Source: Pelagophyceae sp. CCMP2097
Taxonomy: Eukaryota > Sar > Pelagophyceae
NCBI GenBank assembly: GCA_026770575.1
Contig: MU657181.1
Span: 160,807-224,806 of the forward strand
Length of the DNA: 64,000 nucleotides
Direction: 5' to 3'
The notes below the pieces were generated by a model. The model was not told the origin of the DNA. It searched no databases and was given only the letters and a program-made list of their open reading frames with translations. This document shows, one piece after another, positions 42,105 through 53,113 of the stretch. Numbering within the stretch: position 1 is the first letter of the stretch; each line of letters opens with the position of its first letter. The position numbers were made by a program, and so were the translations under genes.

Positions 42105-44537
42105 TTATGATGCCGATCCTCCTGGAGAGGTGATCGCGTCGCGTAAGTACGCTTCTCGCTCGGCGCTCGAAAACGCGTCCCATGCAAAGTAAGGCACGCG
42201 GACCACGTGCCAACCCAGCCTACGGAGCAGCCGCTCCTTGAACTTGGTGCTGCCGTCGAGCGCGCCGCGAGTAGAAACGCCATCCGAGGAGCCCCGGAGA
42301 TAATGCGTCGGGCCGTCGAACTCCACGGCGACCTTTGAAGCTGGCTGCGCCATGTCGAGGCTGATCCCTTCGGCAGTGACGTGCTCGAACTCGTGCGCCC
42401 ACCCCATGCGCGTGAGAGACGCCGACACGTCACGCTGCGATCGAGATGGACTCGGCTCTCGAAGAATATAAGCCGCGTGGAACTCGGCCTCGTGTCGACT
42501 CAGAAGCAAAGTCAATGGATGCTGCGGCGCCTCTAGTCGGAGAAGAACGTAGACCTGGTGCAACTGAGACAACCCGTCAGGACCGAACTCGCTCATCTTC
42601 GCGTCGATGCTCAAAGCAAGCACGTTGAACAGCGCCGGCGCCTTGACACCCGCCGATGCATAAGCCCACACGGTGTTTGCCAGCTCTTGCGGGTTGAACA
42701 TCACTATCTTCTTTCGTGCTTCTACGGCGACTGCCTCGAACAGGCCCGGCGCCTCGACACCCGCTGTTGCATACGCCCACACGGTGTTTGCGAGATTTTG
42801 CGAATCGAACGTCGCGATCTTCTGTGGTGCTTCTGCGGCGACCGCCTCGAAAAGCGCCGGCGCCTCGATGCCCGCCGTCGCATAAGCCCACACGATGTTC
42901 GCGAGCGCTTGCGCAGTGAACGTCGCGATCTTCTTTGGTGCTTCTGCGGCGACGGCCTCGAACAGCGCCGGCGCCGCGACCCCCGCCGTCGCGTACGCCC
43001 AAACGGTGTTTGCGAGGTTTTGTGAGTCGAAAGTTGCGACCTTCTTCGACGCTTCAACAGCGACCGCCTCGAACAGGCCCGGCGCCTCGACTCGCAGCGT
43101 CGAATACGCCCACACGATGTTTGCAAGGTCTTGCGGATTGAACGTTTCAATCTTCTTTGATGCTTCTGCGGCGACCGCCCGAAACAGCGCCGGCGCCGCG
43201 ACGCCCGCCTTTGCAAAAGCCCACACGGTGCTCGCGAGCGCTTGCGGGTTGAACGTTGCAATCTTCTTCAATACTTCCGTGACGACAACCCGGAACAGCG
43301 CCGGCGCCGCGACGCCGGCCGTCGCATAGGCCCACACGGTGTTCGCGAGGTCTTGTGGGTTGAACGCCTTGATCTGCTTCGGAGCTTCTGTGGCGACGGC
43401 CTCGAACAGCGCCGGCGCCTCGACTCCCGCCGTCGCAAAGGCCCAGACGGTGTTTGCGAAGGCTTGCGGATCGAACGTCTTGATCTGATTCGGAGCTTCT
43501 GCGGCGATGGCCTCGAAGAGCCCCGGCGCCTCGACTCGCAGCTTTGCGTAGGCCCAGACGATGTTCGCGTAGTTTTGCGGGCTGCACGCCGCGACCTTTA
43601 TCGAGGCTTCTTCCGCGATTGCCCTGAAGAGCCTTGGGGCCTCGACGCCAGCCTTTGCAAAAGCCCACGCCGTGTTGGCGAGCCCTTGCGGTTTGAACAC
43701 CTGGATCTTCGTCGACGCTTCTTTAGCCACTGCCTCGAAGAGCAGCGGCGCTTCGAAGCCCGCCGTCGCAAAGGCCCAGACGAGGTTGGTCAGGTTCTGA
43801 CCGCTAAACGTCTGCATCTTCTTCTTCGATTCAAAGGCGACGGCTTCGAACAGCGCCGACGCCTCGATGCCGCCGATCTTGGTGATGCCCCAGACGGCGT
43901 TGGAAAGGTCGCGGGCCTGCCACGAATTGGCGTCGGAAACGACGCTCGCCGCGGCGCGCGCGGCCAGCTCGCGGAGCAGCGGCCGAGACGTGTCTTCAAA
44001 GGAGCGGCTGAGGACGCCGATTCGGTGGAGCGACGTGGCGAAGTTGATAAAGTCGTAGTCTTTGCCCTTTGTAGTGAAAAGGTTGAGGATGCCGCCGGCG
44101 TTGACAGTCGTGACGAGGCGCTCGTTGAGCGCCACGGCCGCCTGCCGAACGAGCTTCTTCGCCCGCTGCTCCTGTTGCAGCGTCTTCGCGCGCCTCGGCT
44201 TGATGTACGTGACGCGCTCGACGTTGATGGGTTCGCCGAAGCACGTCGATCCGTCCAGCGCCTCAAGCGCCAACGGCACCGACGCCGGCGCACAAGTCTC
44301 CAGAGTGACAAATGCCGTGCCGCGCGCGAGGCCCGTGGCCTTGTCCAAGGGCACGCGCACGCGGCTGACGGGGCACACCTTTTCGAACGCGCAGCGGACT
44401 GCTTCCACCGTCGCGTCGCCCGGTAAGCCGCTCACGTACAGCTCCGCCTCGGCCTTGGCGCACGGCGCCGCAAAGGGCTCCGTCGCGAACGGACGCGAAA
44501 AAAGGCGGCCCGCCACCGCGCGCGGGGCCGCGCGCAT
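42105..44537 (-). CDS. RRM + 37-residue repeat + RAP domain organelle RNA protein
   Basis: One 810-aa frame. The Arg-rich N-terminus (MRAAPRAVAGRLFSRPFATE) looks like a mitochondrial presequence. An RRM follows (AELYVSGLPGDATVEAV, GTAFVTLE). Residues about 200-680 contain about 12 tandem helical repeats of exactly 37 residues (111 bp), consensus LANTVWAYATAGVEAPALF plus EAVAAEAPKKIATFNPQ. The C-terminus is a RAP domain (VAVEFDGPTHYL, ERLLRRLGWHVVRVPYFAW), which has a restriction-endonuclease-like fold. Repeats of this length with RAP match heptatricopeptide/OPR-type proteins that bind and process organellar RNAs. The near-identity of neighbouring repeats implies recent duplication or gene conversion. 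It diverges from the NCKX gene 123 bp away. Confidence 0.85.
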   Translation of the reverse strand: MRAAPRAVAGRLFSRPFATEPFAAPCAKAEAELYVSGLPGDATVEAVRCAFEKVCPVSRVRVPLDKATGLARGTAFVTLETCAPASVPLALEALDGSTCFGEPINVERVTYIKPRRAKTLQQEQRAKKLVRQAAVALNERLVTTVNAGGILNLFTTKGKDYDFINFATSLHRIGVLSRSFEDTSRPLLRELAARAAASVVSDANSWQARDLSNAVWGITKIGGIEASALFEAVAFESKKKMQTFSGQNLTNLVWAFATAGFEAPLLFEAVAKEASTKIQVFKPQGLANTAWAFAKAGVEAPRLFRAIAEEASIKVAACSPQNYANIVWAYAKLRVEAPGLFEAIAAEAPNQIKTFDPQAFANTVWAFATAGVEAPALFEAVATEAPKQIKAFNPQDLANTVWAYATAGVAAPALFRVVVTEVLKKIATFNPQALASTVWAFAKAGVAAPALFRAVAAEASKKIETFNPQDLANIVWAYSTLRVEAPGLFEAVAVEASKKVATFDSQNLANTVWAYATAGVAAPALFEAVAAEAPKKIATFTAQALANIVWAYATAGIEAPALFEAVAAEAPQKIATFDSQNLANTVWAYATAGVEAPGLFEAVAVEARKKIVMFNPQELANTVWAYASAGVKAPALFNVLALSIDAKMSEFGPDGLSQLHQVYVLLRLEAPQHPLTLLLSRHEAEFHAAYILREPSPSRSQRDVSASLTRMGWAHEFEHVTAEGISLDMAQPASKVAVEFDGPTHYLRGSSDGVSTRGALDGSTKFKERLLRRLGWHVVRVPYFAWDAFSSAEREAYLRDAITSPGGSAS

Positions 44538-44660
44538 GGCCGCCGACGACCAGATTCGAGTCGCACGACGGCTTCTCCGAACTTTAGGATTTGATTTTCC
44601 AATTCAAATCTAAAGGACATCACTGACGCACCCGCGTTCGAAGGTGCGGGCGCCGCTCCG

Positions 44661-46515
44661 ATGGCGCGGCCGGGGCGGCGTCAGCCCGGCGCGCGGCGGT
44701 GGGGCCCGATGCTCGCCGCCGCCCTGGCGTGTGCGCTCACGCGCGGCGCCGCCGCCGCGGGCGTCGTCCCGACGGGCAGCGGGTCGGCCTCGCGCGTCCT
44801 GGCGGCGTTTCTGGCCCTTGTCGGTGGCTTCTTCGTAAGGACAGAACCCCCCACGTGTGGCAGGTCTCGAGTCTCAGGCGGGTCGCTTGGCGACCGCGCG
44901 TTGCGTGCAGCCTTGAGGGAACCTTTAGGTCTTCGTGGCCCTCGCGCTCGTCTGTGACGATTTCCTCTGCCCGGCCATCGAGGCCATTTGCGAACATTTC
45001 AACGTGCCCGAGGACATTGCAGGAGCCTCACTCCTCGCGCTCGGCTCGTCGGTGAGACCGTGGCGCAGGCAGCGCGCGCGAGGGCAGGCACAAAGCGCAC
45101 CGGAGAGGCCCTCCCTGTAGAGGCCCTATTCGGGAGCCGCCGGTTCGGCCCGCGTGCGCCAGATTCGCCGGGTTCCGCCGCGCCAGGACCCTCTTCTGCA
45201 GGCGCCGGAAATCGTGATGAACGCTCTGGGCACGATGACGGGCAAGATCGAGCTCTCGCTGCCTGCTGTACTTGCGTCTGGCCTCATCGGTTTTGGGTTC
45301 GTGCCTCCTCTATGTGCAGCCGTGGCGCCCGCGGCCGGCCCGTCCGACGGCGCGTGGTGGCGGCGGCGCACCATGACGCTGCGGACGTGGCCCATTTTGC
45401 GCGACTCGGTGGCCTACGTCGTCGTCGTCACCTTCCTATTTATCTCGTCGGCGGATGGGGAGATGAGCCTCGGCGAGTCTGGCGCCCTCGTCGCCGCGTA
45501 CGTGGCCTACATGGCAGTCGTCTGCGGGCCACACTTCGCCGGCTACCTCTGCGGCCCCCGCGGCCGCGCAAACTCGTACGAGCGCGTCATCGCCGAGGCC
45601 GACGAGGCCGCCGCCGCGCCAAACCCGCTGCGCGACGAGGCAAAAGAGGCCGCGGACGACGACGACGACGACGACGACGCCGACGTCCCCGACGACGAGG
45701 CTGCCAAGTCGCCGCTGCACTCGCCTTCGAAGATCTTCAAAGCGGCGCCCAAGTCGCCGCCGCACTCGCCGCGCTCGCTGCGCCGCTTCTTCCAGCCGCT
45801 CGAGGTCGAGACGCCCGCTTTGGACGAGGAGCCGGAGCGCCGCGGCATCGGGGAAACGGCCGTGGCGTGGGCGTCGTGGCCCATGGGCCACGCACTGCGC
45901 TTCACGGTGCCGTTCCCGGCGCCGGAGACGGGCTGGCTCTCTCCGGCGTACGTGGGCTGCGCCGAGGCGAAGTGGCGCGTCTGGGCGGGCCTCGGCGCGT
46001 CGTTAATCTGGGTCGGCTTGCTGGCCAACGCGGCGCTGTGGACGGCGCAGGACGCCTCTTTAGCCCTTGGCCTCTCGCCCGCGCTCGCCGGCGCGACGCT
46101 CCTGGCCTGGGGCGCCCAGATCCCCGACGTCCTCGGCAGCGTGTCCATGTCGCGGTCCGGCCTGGCGGACGCCGCCGTTGCCAACGCCGCCGGGTCCCAA
46201 GTCCTCAACGTGGCCATCGGCACGGGCCTCCCTTTCTTCATCTCGACGCTCGTCACCGGCGACGCAATTGTCCTCGGCGCCTCCGCGTCCACCGCCCTCG
46301 CCGTCCTCGGCGTCGTCGTCCTCGCAGTCGTCCTCACCTGGGTAGCCGCCGCCGTGCTCTGCGGCGGCGGCGCGAACTGCGGCACGACGGGGCCGGGCGC
46401 GCCGCCGCCGGGCAAGACCGCGCTCACGGCCGGCGGCGCCACGGGCTTGTTTGCCGTCGCCTCCACGGCGTACGCAATCTTCATCGTCGTCGAGCTCGTC
46501 GCCCCGCGAGTATGA
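44661..46515 (+). CDS. K+-dependent Na+/Ca2+ exchanger (NCKX)-type transporter
   Basis: Exons 44661-44834, 44929-45051 and 45202-46515 (all phase 0) give 536 aa. A signal peptide (MLAAALACALTRGAAAAG) is followed by TM1. The alpha-1 repeat reads VFVALALVCDDF, GASLLALGSS/APEIVMNAL, with the GSSAPE motif rebuilt across intron 2. A long cytosolic loop contains an acidic run of eight Asp, then HSPSK and PHSPRS. The alpha-2 repeat is GATLLAWGAQIPDVLGSVSM and ANAAGSQVLNVAIG. About ten membrane segments are visible. NCKX proteins extrude Ca2+ in exchange for Na+ with K+ cotransport. Cation selectivity cannot be read from this sequence. The C-terminal half of the cluster is one exon. Confidence 0.85.
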
Positions 46516-46566
46516 CATGTTTTAAAAGCCCCCGACGTCGTGTCAAGTCGGGGTCTGTTACGGCGG

Positions 46567-47241
46567 TTAACGGAAGCAGGAGAGGCTCTCGACGTAGCTC
46601 CCGATCTGCTTGTCGAACAGCGGCGAGTCGACGGCGCCGTCGCCCTTTGGGTCGTGCGTCGGCGACTTGGCCACGCACTCTACCCAAATGTTGGCGTATA
46701 TGTGCCGCAGGTTGGGCCGCAGGTCGCCCGCGCCGTTGTCCTAGCCGCGCCGCGTCCAAACCCGTCGAGAAGGCAAACGGCTCCTGGGGGCTGTCTTCTT
46801 CGGGATATGACGCGGTGCCTCGCCGTGTTGAGCACGAAGCGCGTGCCCGAGAGGGACTCGAAGTTGTGCATGGTAAACGTGTTCGTCTTGAGGGCCAAAA
46901 GCCCTTCGCTCGACTTGAGCGAAGCCTAATATGACGATGACGACGCCGCGGCCAGCCTCCGAAGGACCCGGAGCGCACCATGCAGTCGATCATGCCCTTA
47001 ATGGAATAGAGCATGCCTACGTGACGGCGCGTCGCGGCTCGGCCCCGCGGCAGTGGGAGCGGTGCCGCCCCCCAGTGAGTGAATGTCGCGGCCGGGGCTG
47101 CGACGCACCGAATACGAGTCTTTTCTCTTCGGCGGCGTCCTCTGGGGACTTGTCCTCATCGTCCTGGGGCTTCTTTTGCCACTCGCGGTAGTACAAACAA
47201 ATGCCCCGGCGGTTGAAGATGTAAATGTTGTACAGCACCAT
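46567..47241 (-). CDS. TRAPPC1: TRAPPC1/Bet5, TRAPP tethering complex subunit
   Basis: Exons 47241-47109, 47016-46979, 46925-46824 and 46740-46567 give 148 aa, matching the family length of about 145. Landmarks: MVLYNIYIFNRRGICLYYRE, GMLYSIKGMIDCM, ALKTNTFTMHNFES, GTRFVLNT, LRHIYANIWVECVAKSP, SPLFDKQIGSYVESL. TRAPPC1 is a longin-fold core subunit of TRAPP, the exchange factor for Rab1 (and Rab11) in ER-Golgi traffic. Introns 1 and 2 start with GTGCGT/GTGCGC. Intron 3 (46741-46823) must be GC-AG (AACACG/GCGAGG), because only that junction gives the LNTDNGAG segment in frame. The end lies about 50 bp from NCKX, tail to tail. Confidence 0.9.
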
Positions 47242-47691
47242 GCCGCAGACGCGCGCGCCGGTCCGGGGCACGCGGCGGGGGCCGCGCGCGCGCTCTAGCG
47301 CGCGTAACAACTTGTTTGGTCGAAAATAAAAGTCGCCGAAAAATAATTTAAAAACTCGACTTTCAACAGGTCCACGCCGCAAGTGCAAGGTGGCCCTCGA
47401 GAGGGCCCCTGGCGACCGTTGCTGAGGCGCCGTCCGCCGCTACGCCAAGCAGCCCGCCATGCCGCAGCAACCCTGCCGCTGCAGGCCCACGGCTCGTATG
47501 GAAATTGGAAGAGGCATGCTGCCCTGCCCGCTCCCCCTGGGGAGCCCTGGTCGGCCGTCTCGCAAAGTCGAAGCAATGTCCTCCGAGGGACCCACGGGCG
47601 CGGAGCGGGCGCTCTCGCGCCGCATAGCTTATATGAAGCGCGAGTGCGGCGTCGCGGCGGCGCCTCGCCGCGTCGCGGCCGCCGCCGGGAT

Positions 47692-48083
47692 TTACTTGCA
47701 CTCCTTGCCCTCCGACGAGTCCGACGAGTCTTTGGACTCGCCGTCCTTGCCCTCGGACTGCTGCTCCTTGGCGTTCGGCGCCGGTCCGCCCATCTTCTTG
47801 CCTGCGCAGATGCGCGGTCGCGGCGCCGCCGCGCGCGCGAGCCGCCGTCCAACCGCCAGGGAGTCCCGCCGCCCGCCCGCGGCGCGGGGGGGGGGCGCCC
47901 CTGCGCACCTTTGAACTTGATGGCCTCGAGCTCCATCTCGCGCCGTGCCTCGGCCTCGTGCTGTTTGTTGTCGAGCTCCATCAGGGTGAGCGGCTTGCGC
48001 GCCAGCCGCTCGCGCTCGCGCGCCTCCAAACGCTCCACGATGGACGGCGGCGCCCCGCCCTTCGACTCCTCGACCTGCGGCAT
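47692..48083 (-). CDS. Small charged protein, 94 aa
   Basis: Exons 48083-47909 and 47801-47692 join in phase 1 (AAAG/GTGCGC...GCAG/GC). The product starts MPQVEESKGGAPPSIVERLE, continues with a strongly charged helix (AREREREL-like run, LMELDNKQHEAEARREMELE), and ends in a Ser/Asp/Glu-rich tail (DSSDSSEGKECK). No targeting signal. I do not recognise a family. Good donor/acceptor and an in-frame junction argue that it is real; a small acidic coiled-coil chaperone or splicing-associated protein would be a guess. Confidence 0.6.
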
Positions 48084-48324
48084 CCTAGTCGACGCGCCGC
48101 GCTCGTGGAACGGCTGGCTGCCCCGGAAAGGTCTGTGTTCAAACCGGCAGCTGTTGGCAGTGTTGCGAAGTCAACCTGAGAAAAGGAGAGAGAGAGTTCG
48201 GCGCTTTCAGCGCCGCGTCGACGAGCGGGGCGGCGCGGGGAGGGGTGGCCCGTCCCGGCCTGGGGCTCCTCTCAAAAGAACGGTTTAAAAGCGCTTTCGA
48301 AAAGGGTCCCCTTTCTCCGCGCGG

Positions 48325-49400
48325 TCAGGAGACGGCGCAGCAGGGTTGCTGCTGGGGCGCGCCTGGTCGGCTTTTGCGGGGCTTGCCCTCGTCGAGGTGG
48401 TCGTATTTTGGAAATTTGACGAGGAGCATTTTCGCGAGCCACGAGTACGGCGTGAGCTCTTGGCCCGTGCGCTCCACCTCGACCTTCTCGGAAGCGTAGT
48501 CGTCGGTGATGTCGCAGCCCGGGATGGGGTCGACGACTTGGTTATAAAGTTCGACGATGTCGTCCTACGCAAACGCCGTCGGCGTCGGCCATCCAGAACC
48601 CCTCCGCAATACCTCGCACCTCGTCGGTGCACATGGCAAAGGAGACGAAGACTTCGGCGGGCTTGGATCGGATGAGGTCGGACATCTGGTCAAAAGAGCA
48701 GTCGCTGGGCACGCCGTCCGTGAGCACCAAGAGCAACGTGTCCTTTTCGTCCGAGCCGTGGCCGCGAACGACGGGCTGCAGGTTGGCCAGCAGCGGCGTC
48801 TTGCCGTACGCCTTTGGTTTGCGCAGGAAGATGTCGTCGAGTTGCGAGGAGACGGTGATCTTGTACCACTGGTCGTCATTTAGAAACTTTAGCCAGAAGC
48901 CATCGGCGTGCTCGATGACGAGGAGCATGGTGGAGAGCATCCTCAGAGTGCGCTGCAGCTCCTGCCACCGCGTCATGGGGTTGGCGTGGTCCGTGTAGTC
49001 CGTGACGCGGTTCATGGAGCCAGAGTCGTCGGCGATGACGACAATGTCCGTCCCGACCTACGACGCGACTCTAGCAGGGCCGGAGCATTTGGGCGCACCA
49101 GCTGGAGCAGGTCGTGGACGTACTCCTCCGGTAAGCCGAGCTCTTCGACCTGTTGCGCGCGCGTATAGCGCTCCCGGACGCGCGCTTCGGCCCCGGTGGT
49201 CCGGGGGCGGCACGGACCATGTGTCGGATGCGGTCGCTCAGCGCGTGCTGCGCGGGCGCGTCGCCGATTACGACGGGCGCGCCCGCGACGACGAGGCCCG
49301 ACCCGTCAGACCCGACGTCGATGGAAACGTCCCCGACGCGAGTCACCACCGCCGTCGGTAGCGACGATGCCTCCATGACCGCCGTCGGCATCGCCTCCAT
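48325..49400 (-). CDS. von Willebrand factor A domain protein
   Basis: Exons 49400-49214, 49184-49099, 49057-48620 and 48564-48325 give 316 aa; introns are very short (29, 41 and 55 nt), and the 29-nt first intron is the least certain. The vWA domain starts TDIVVIADDSGSMN, with an intact MIDAS DxSxS (Asp about residue 101), and continues WQELQRTLRML, GFWLKFLND, GKTPL, LLLVLTDGVPSD and FAMCTDE/DDIVELYNQ. C-terminal sequence: CDITDDYASEKVEVE and LAKMLLVKFPKYDHL. Intracellular vWA proteins often scaffold metal-dependent protein interactions; function here unknown. The true start may be further upstream if a 5' exon was missed. Confidence 0.7.
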
Positions 49401-50214
49401 GGCCGTCGTCGGCAGGGCGCCGCTCCAGCACGAACGTTCGACGTTCGTAACGTCGAGATCCTTTTTCTCTGTGACGTTAAAGAGGAACGCATCAAATCCT
49501 TAAAAAATCTGAAACATTTGAAAAGTTCTTCGAACATCACGAGAACATGATCCGTGCCGGAGCTTTTGCTCGTCGAGCGCCCGTGGCCGTGACGGGCGCC
49601 GGGTCCTCCGGATGGACCCTTCGGCAGGCATGGCGCCTCTGTCGGCGAGGCTCCCGAGGGGCGCTGGGCCAGAATGGACGTCGGAAGGCTACTCGGACGT
49701 AGGGAGTCGACTCACGCGGGGATGATGGAGAAGATCTCGAGCCCGGCGAAGCCGACGACGAGGACGGCGATGCACCGGAGGTGGGCGCCTCCGCCTGCGA
49801 CGACGGCTTTGCCGACTGCGCGGCGCTCTACTCCTTTGCCGCCGCGGACTGCGCCGCCGCGCGGACTCCTTCCGCTGGGCGGCGCTGCTCGTCAAGCACG
49901 CGCCACGACGCGCCGCCCGAGGCTGCGGCGCCGGACCCTCAGGGACGCGGAGTCAAGCAGTCCGCGTCCCCAGGCCCGGCCCGCTCCTTCGACTCGCCGC
50001 GCGCAGCAGAGGCTCCGCGGCGACCCGCGTCCTTTTGCGGCTCCGGCAGCGTGGGCCCGGCCTCGCCCGGCGCCGAAGGCGCGGCCGATCCGCCGTCGCC
50101 GCCACGGATCCCGGGCCCTTTGGCCCGGCCGTCGAGTCGCACTCACGCCGCGGTGCTCACTGGCACTCTTGTACGCTTGAGATGAGCATAGCGTGGCAGA
50201 TCCCGGGCGTGATT
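49401..50214. other. Spacer with one weak exon candidate
   Basis: On the + strand about 49721-50185 an open frame reads DDGEDLEPGEADDEDGDAPE, then VGASACDDGFADCAALYSF and a Pro/Ala-rich tail, ending at 50185. The acidic, Cys-containing start is less random than its other frames, but no start codon or splice partner is evident. Otherwise nothing is seen. Confidence 0.25.
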
Positions 50215-51099
50215 TTAAGGGAGCGCGAGGGCGCCCTCGCGGGCGCCACGGCAGCGACGGCGTGGGTGTGCTGCGCGCCTCAGACGACGGAAGAGGCGGG
50301 AGAGAGGGGGGCCTTGTCGTGCAACTTGGTTTCGACGGCCGGCGCGGGCTTCGCGGTATCCGCCTCGCCGGCCGCCGCGCGCTGCCTGTCGCGGTGGTCG
50401 CGCGCGACGTGGGTGCGAGACGCAAAAACGCGGGGCTCGCCTTATTCGGGATCTCCAGACGTGGAGGCCAAAGGCGACGGCGACGAGGCCGCAGCAGACA
50501 AAGGCGGCCAGGACGAGGACGACGTCGTTCGCAATCGACCAGGAGATGCCCGCCGATTTCTGCTTGGTCGGTTCTTGCGTGGGCCTCGTCGTCGGCGCCG
50601 GCGACGGCGGGCACGGCGTGTCCCAGGCCCGGACGCACGAATCCGTCGCGCCGCACCACGAGTAGCCGGCCGACGTCAGGCACGGCTCGCCGTCCTTGGG
50701 CCCGCCGATGCTCGCCAAGGAAACGGGCTCTTGCGTCGCCGCCGCCGCCGCCGCGTCGGACGCGCAGGGCGTATCCCAGGGCCGGATGCACGACGCCGAC
50801 GCCGCGCACCAGGAAAACGTCGACAGGCAGAGCTGCGCGCTGGCCTTCAAAGCGTCGTCGGCGTCGGCGGCGCAGTCGGCCTCTTCGAGGCAGTCCTCGG
50901 AGCCTTTGTCCCTGCGCCACTTTTCGGGCGCGCAGGCGCATCCGGCGAGGCAGACTTGGGAGCACACCGTCGGCGCCGCCGCGCCGCAGACCAAGGGGCA
51001 GACGGAGTGGCAGTCGGAGTACACGAGGCCGCCCGCGCACGGCGGCGCCGAAGCGGCGCGCGCTGATACGAGCGCCGCGACGCACAGGAGCCCGAACAT
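50215..51099 (-). CDS. Secreted/type I membrane protein with TIL-type cysteine domain
   Basis: From the ATG at 51099: signal peptide (MFGLLCVAALVSARAASA), a trypsin-inhibitor-like cysteine cluster (CAGGLVYSDCHSVCPLVCG, CSQVCLAGCACAPEKW, DCLEEADC), two related modules (STFSWCAASASCIRPWDTPC and SAGYSWCGATDSCVRAWDTP), a Pro/Thr stalk (SPAPTTRPTQEPTKQ) and one membrane helix (DVVLVLAAFVCCGLVAVAFG). The TIL module is found in serine-protease inhibitors and mucin-like proteins; inhibition is not implied. After the helix this frame turns Arg/Pro-rich, while another frame reads FASRTHVARDHRDRQRAAAG and ends ETKLHDKAPLSPASSVV-stop near 50300, a more protein-like tail. A frameshift or missed intron near 50450 is likely. 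Confidence 0.7.
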   Translation of the reverse strand: MFGLLCVAALVSARAASAPPCAGGLVYSDCHSVCPLVCGAAAPTVCSQVCLAGCACAPEKWRRDKGSEDCLEEADCAADADDALKASAQLCLSTFSWCAASASCIRPWDTPCASDAAAAAATQEPVSLASIGGPKDGEPCLTSAGYSWCGATDSCVRAWDTPCPPSPAPTTRPTQEPTKQKSAGISWSIANDVVLVLAAFVCCGLVAVAFGLHVWRSRIRRAPRFCVSHPRRARPPRQAARGGRRGGYREARAGRRNQVARQGPPLSRLFRRLRRAAHPRRRCRGAREGALALP

Positions 51100-51984
51100 G
51101 GCCGCCCTTGGAGACGGCGGCAGCGGCGCTGATGCGGAAGCGACTCCGCCCGGGGTTTGCGTGCCCTGACCTGGGCTCTGAAGGGTTCGACCGGGACCGG
51201 TCGTTCCAGCTGGTCGTTCGCGCCGGACTGCCGAGACAGCGCAATTCTGCTTTAAATCTGAATCTTTCGCAAGCACTCTCTCTCTCTGATAGTGGATTTG
51301 AAGCGAGCATGACAAATGTATTGTTCCAACAAGTTGTTCCGACTAGCTCCCGGGAGGCCTGCTATCGTCGACGCAGTGGCAGCATCATAGACGCAGTGGT
51401 CAGCCGTGTGCTTCGACAGCCGACGGAGTGTCACTTCAAAAGTCGTCGTTGGCGGGGCCGAGGGTCCACTCAGGCTGGCACCGACCCGCACCCGAGCCCC
51501 GTCGTGCGCCGCCCGAGGCACCGAGGAGCCTGCTCCAACGACCTCGGAAGTTTGAGCGCTGACCAGGGGACCGCAACTCGGGCTTGGACTCGATTTGTCG
51601 TTTGGCCCTTTGCCTGCCCTCGCTGCGGCTCAACCAAAGCAGGGCGCCGGACGCCGCGGCTGCAGACACCGCGTCGCGACGGCCCAGCGGCCCCGCCGGC
51701 CGATGGCACGCCGGCAGTGGCAGGTGCGGTGGAGACTCTTCGGCTGGTGGCATTCAAGGCCGGCCGCGCCGTTCGGCACGCTGGAGGTGCTTGGTCTTGG
51801 AGCTTCGCCTCGCCTGGATCAAGGCGTTCGAAAGCTCGAGCGGCGGCTGGGACGGCATCGCGGCCTGCTGGACGTGGCCTGCGGGCCGTCCATCGCACTC
51901 GCCGGCGGCGGCCGGTGCCTGAACGAGGGGACGGTGGTCGATACGAAAGCCGCCGCGGCCCTCATGCGTCTCGAGGATCCACGG
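51100..51984. other. Spacer, no supported gene
   Basis: Several long ORFs overlap here on both strands, none with recognisable motifs or consistent splice signals. The part from about 51240 to 51450 has lower GC. Confidence 0.3.
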
Positions 51985-52932
51985 TCACGGGAAGGACGAG
52001 CACCGAAAGGACGCGGCGAGGAACCGCAAGTGCGCCTCCCAGGCAGTGTGCGCGGCGTAGTGCACCCGGGCCTCCTCCAACTTGAAATGCAAAATCTCGC
52101 GCTTGGAAGCAATGGCCACCCGCTGGTGCTCTTCCTCTTGGTCCAAAGCTTTGAGCTTGACAGCGAACACGGTCGCGCGGGACGCCTCGAGCTGCGCGAA
52201 GATGGTGGTGGTAGTCGCGGCGAGCACGACCGACGCTTCGCAGACTTCGGCCAAGTTGCGCCTGACGCATTCGACACATATGAACTTGGCAAGCCCTTCG
52301 TCGGGGAAATTCACATGCGCACCGAATCTTCGCCTTAACCGCCGCCGACTCCTCCGTATAGTACTTGATCATGTCGAGCCTATTGTTTCGACGACGTCCT
52401 GCGGGCGCGGCGGAGAAATCTGAGGACGCCGCCTTGTCGTTTTTGACTCCACTTCCCTCTCGATCTGTCGCGCTCGGTCTAGGTCGAGTGCCGAGCCGGC
52501 GTTCGACGGGATGAAGACCGTGTCCGGGAGCGGGTGCGAAACCGGGGCGCTCGAACCGAGGCTCTCGCGGTCGACGGGCTGACGGCTCTGCGCAGCGGCT
52601 CGCCGGGCGTGCACCGTCGCCGCGGGAGGCGGCGGCTGCGGCGGTTCGTCGTCGGCGGCGGGCGGCGGTTCGTCGGCGGTGGCCAGCGGCGGCGGTTCTC
52701 CGGCGGCGGGCGGCGGGTCGCCGGCGGCGGCGGCGGCGGGCTTTCCGTCGAGCGGGCGCCGTGGCACGCCGTCCACGTGTCGCGTCGGCTGCTGGGCCTG
52801 GGCTCCACCGCCGTGCGGTGCGGCGCCGGGATTCGTAGCGGGCGCGGGCGCGGCGTCGTCCACGCTGCTGAGCGGTGCGCGGCTCCGAGTCGGCGGCCCG
52901 GTCCGCAGAGAAGGCGGGCGGCGCCCGGTCAT
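51985..52932 (-). CDS. Uncertain Pro-rich / helical protein
   Basis: I do not recognise this. From the ATG at 52932 the frame is Pro/Ala-rich (PPPAAGEPPPLATADEPPP) and then shows ALDLDRARQIEREVESKT. A different frame further on reads GRRRNNRLDMIKYYTEESAA, and a third (about 52320-51985) gives NFPDEGLAKFICVECVRRNL, a long helix (AVKLKALDQEEEHQRVAIAS) and the stop after FRCSSFP. The three protein-like stretches follow in order on one strand, so a spliced or frame-damaged gene is likely, but I could not place junctions with matching phase. Confidence 0.3.
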
Positions 52933-53113
52933 GATCGGGAACCCGCGGTCGCCGTGCCGCTCGCAGGATATTCGGATATTATATCAATCTCTGTCAGAAT
53001 CGGAAAGATTTGAAATAATTCTCGGTAGAACTGAAATTACAGAGTAAGAATTTATTTCTCGTTGTTTTCTCAGCTGGGCTCAGAGCTCCTTGAGTCTGCT
53101 CTCGTCTACGTCC

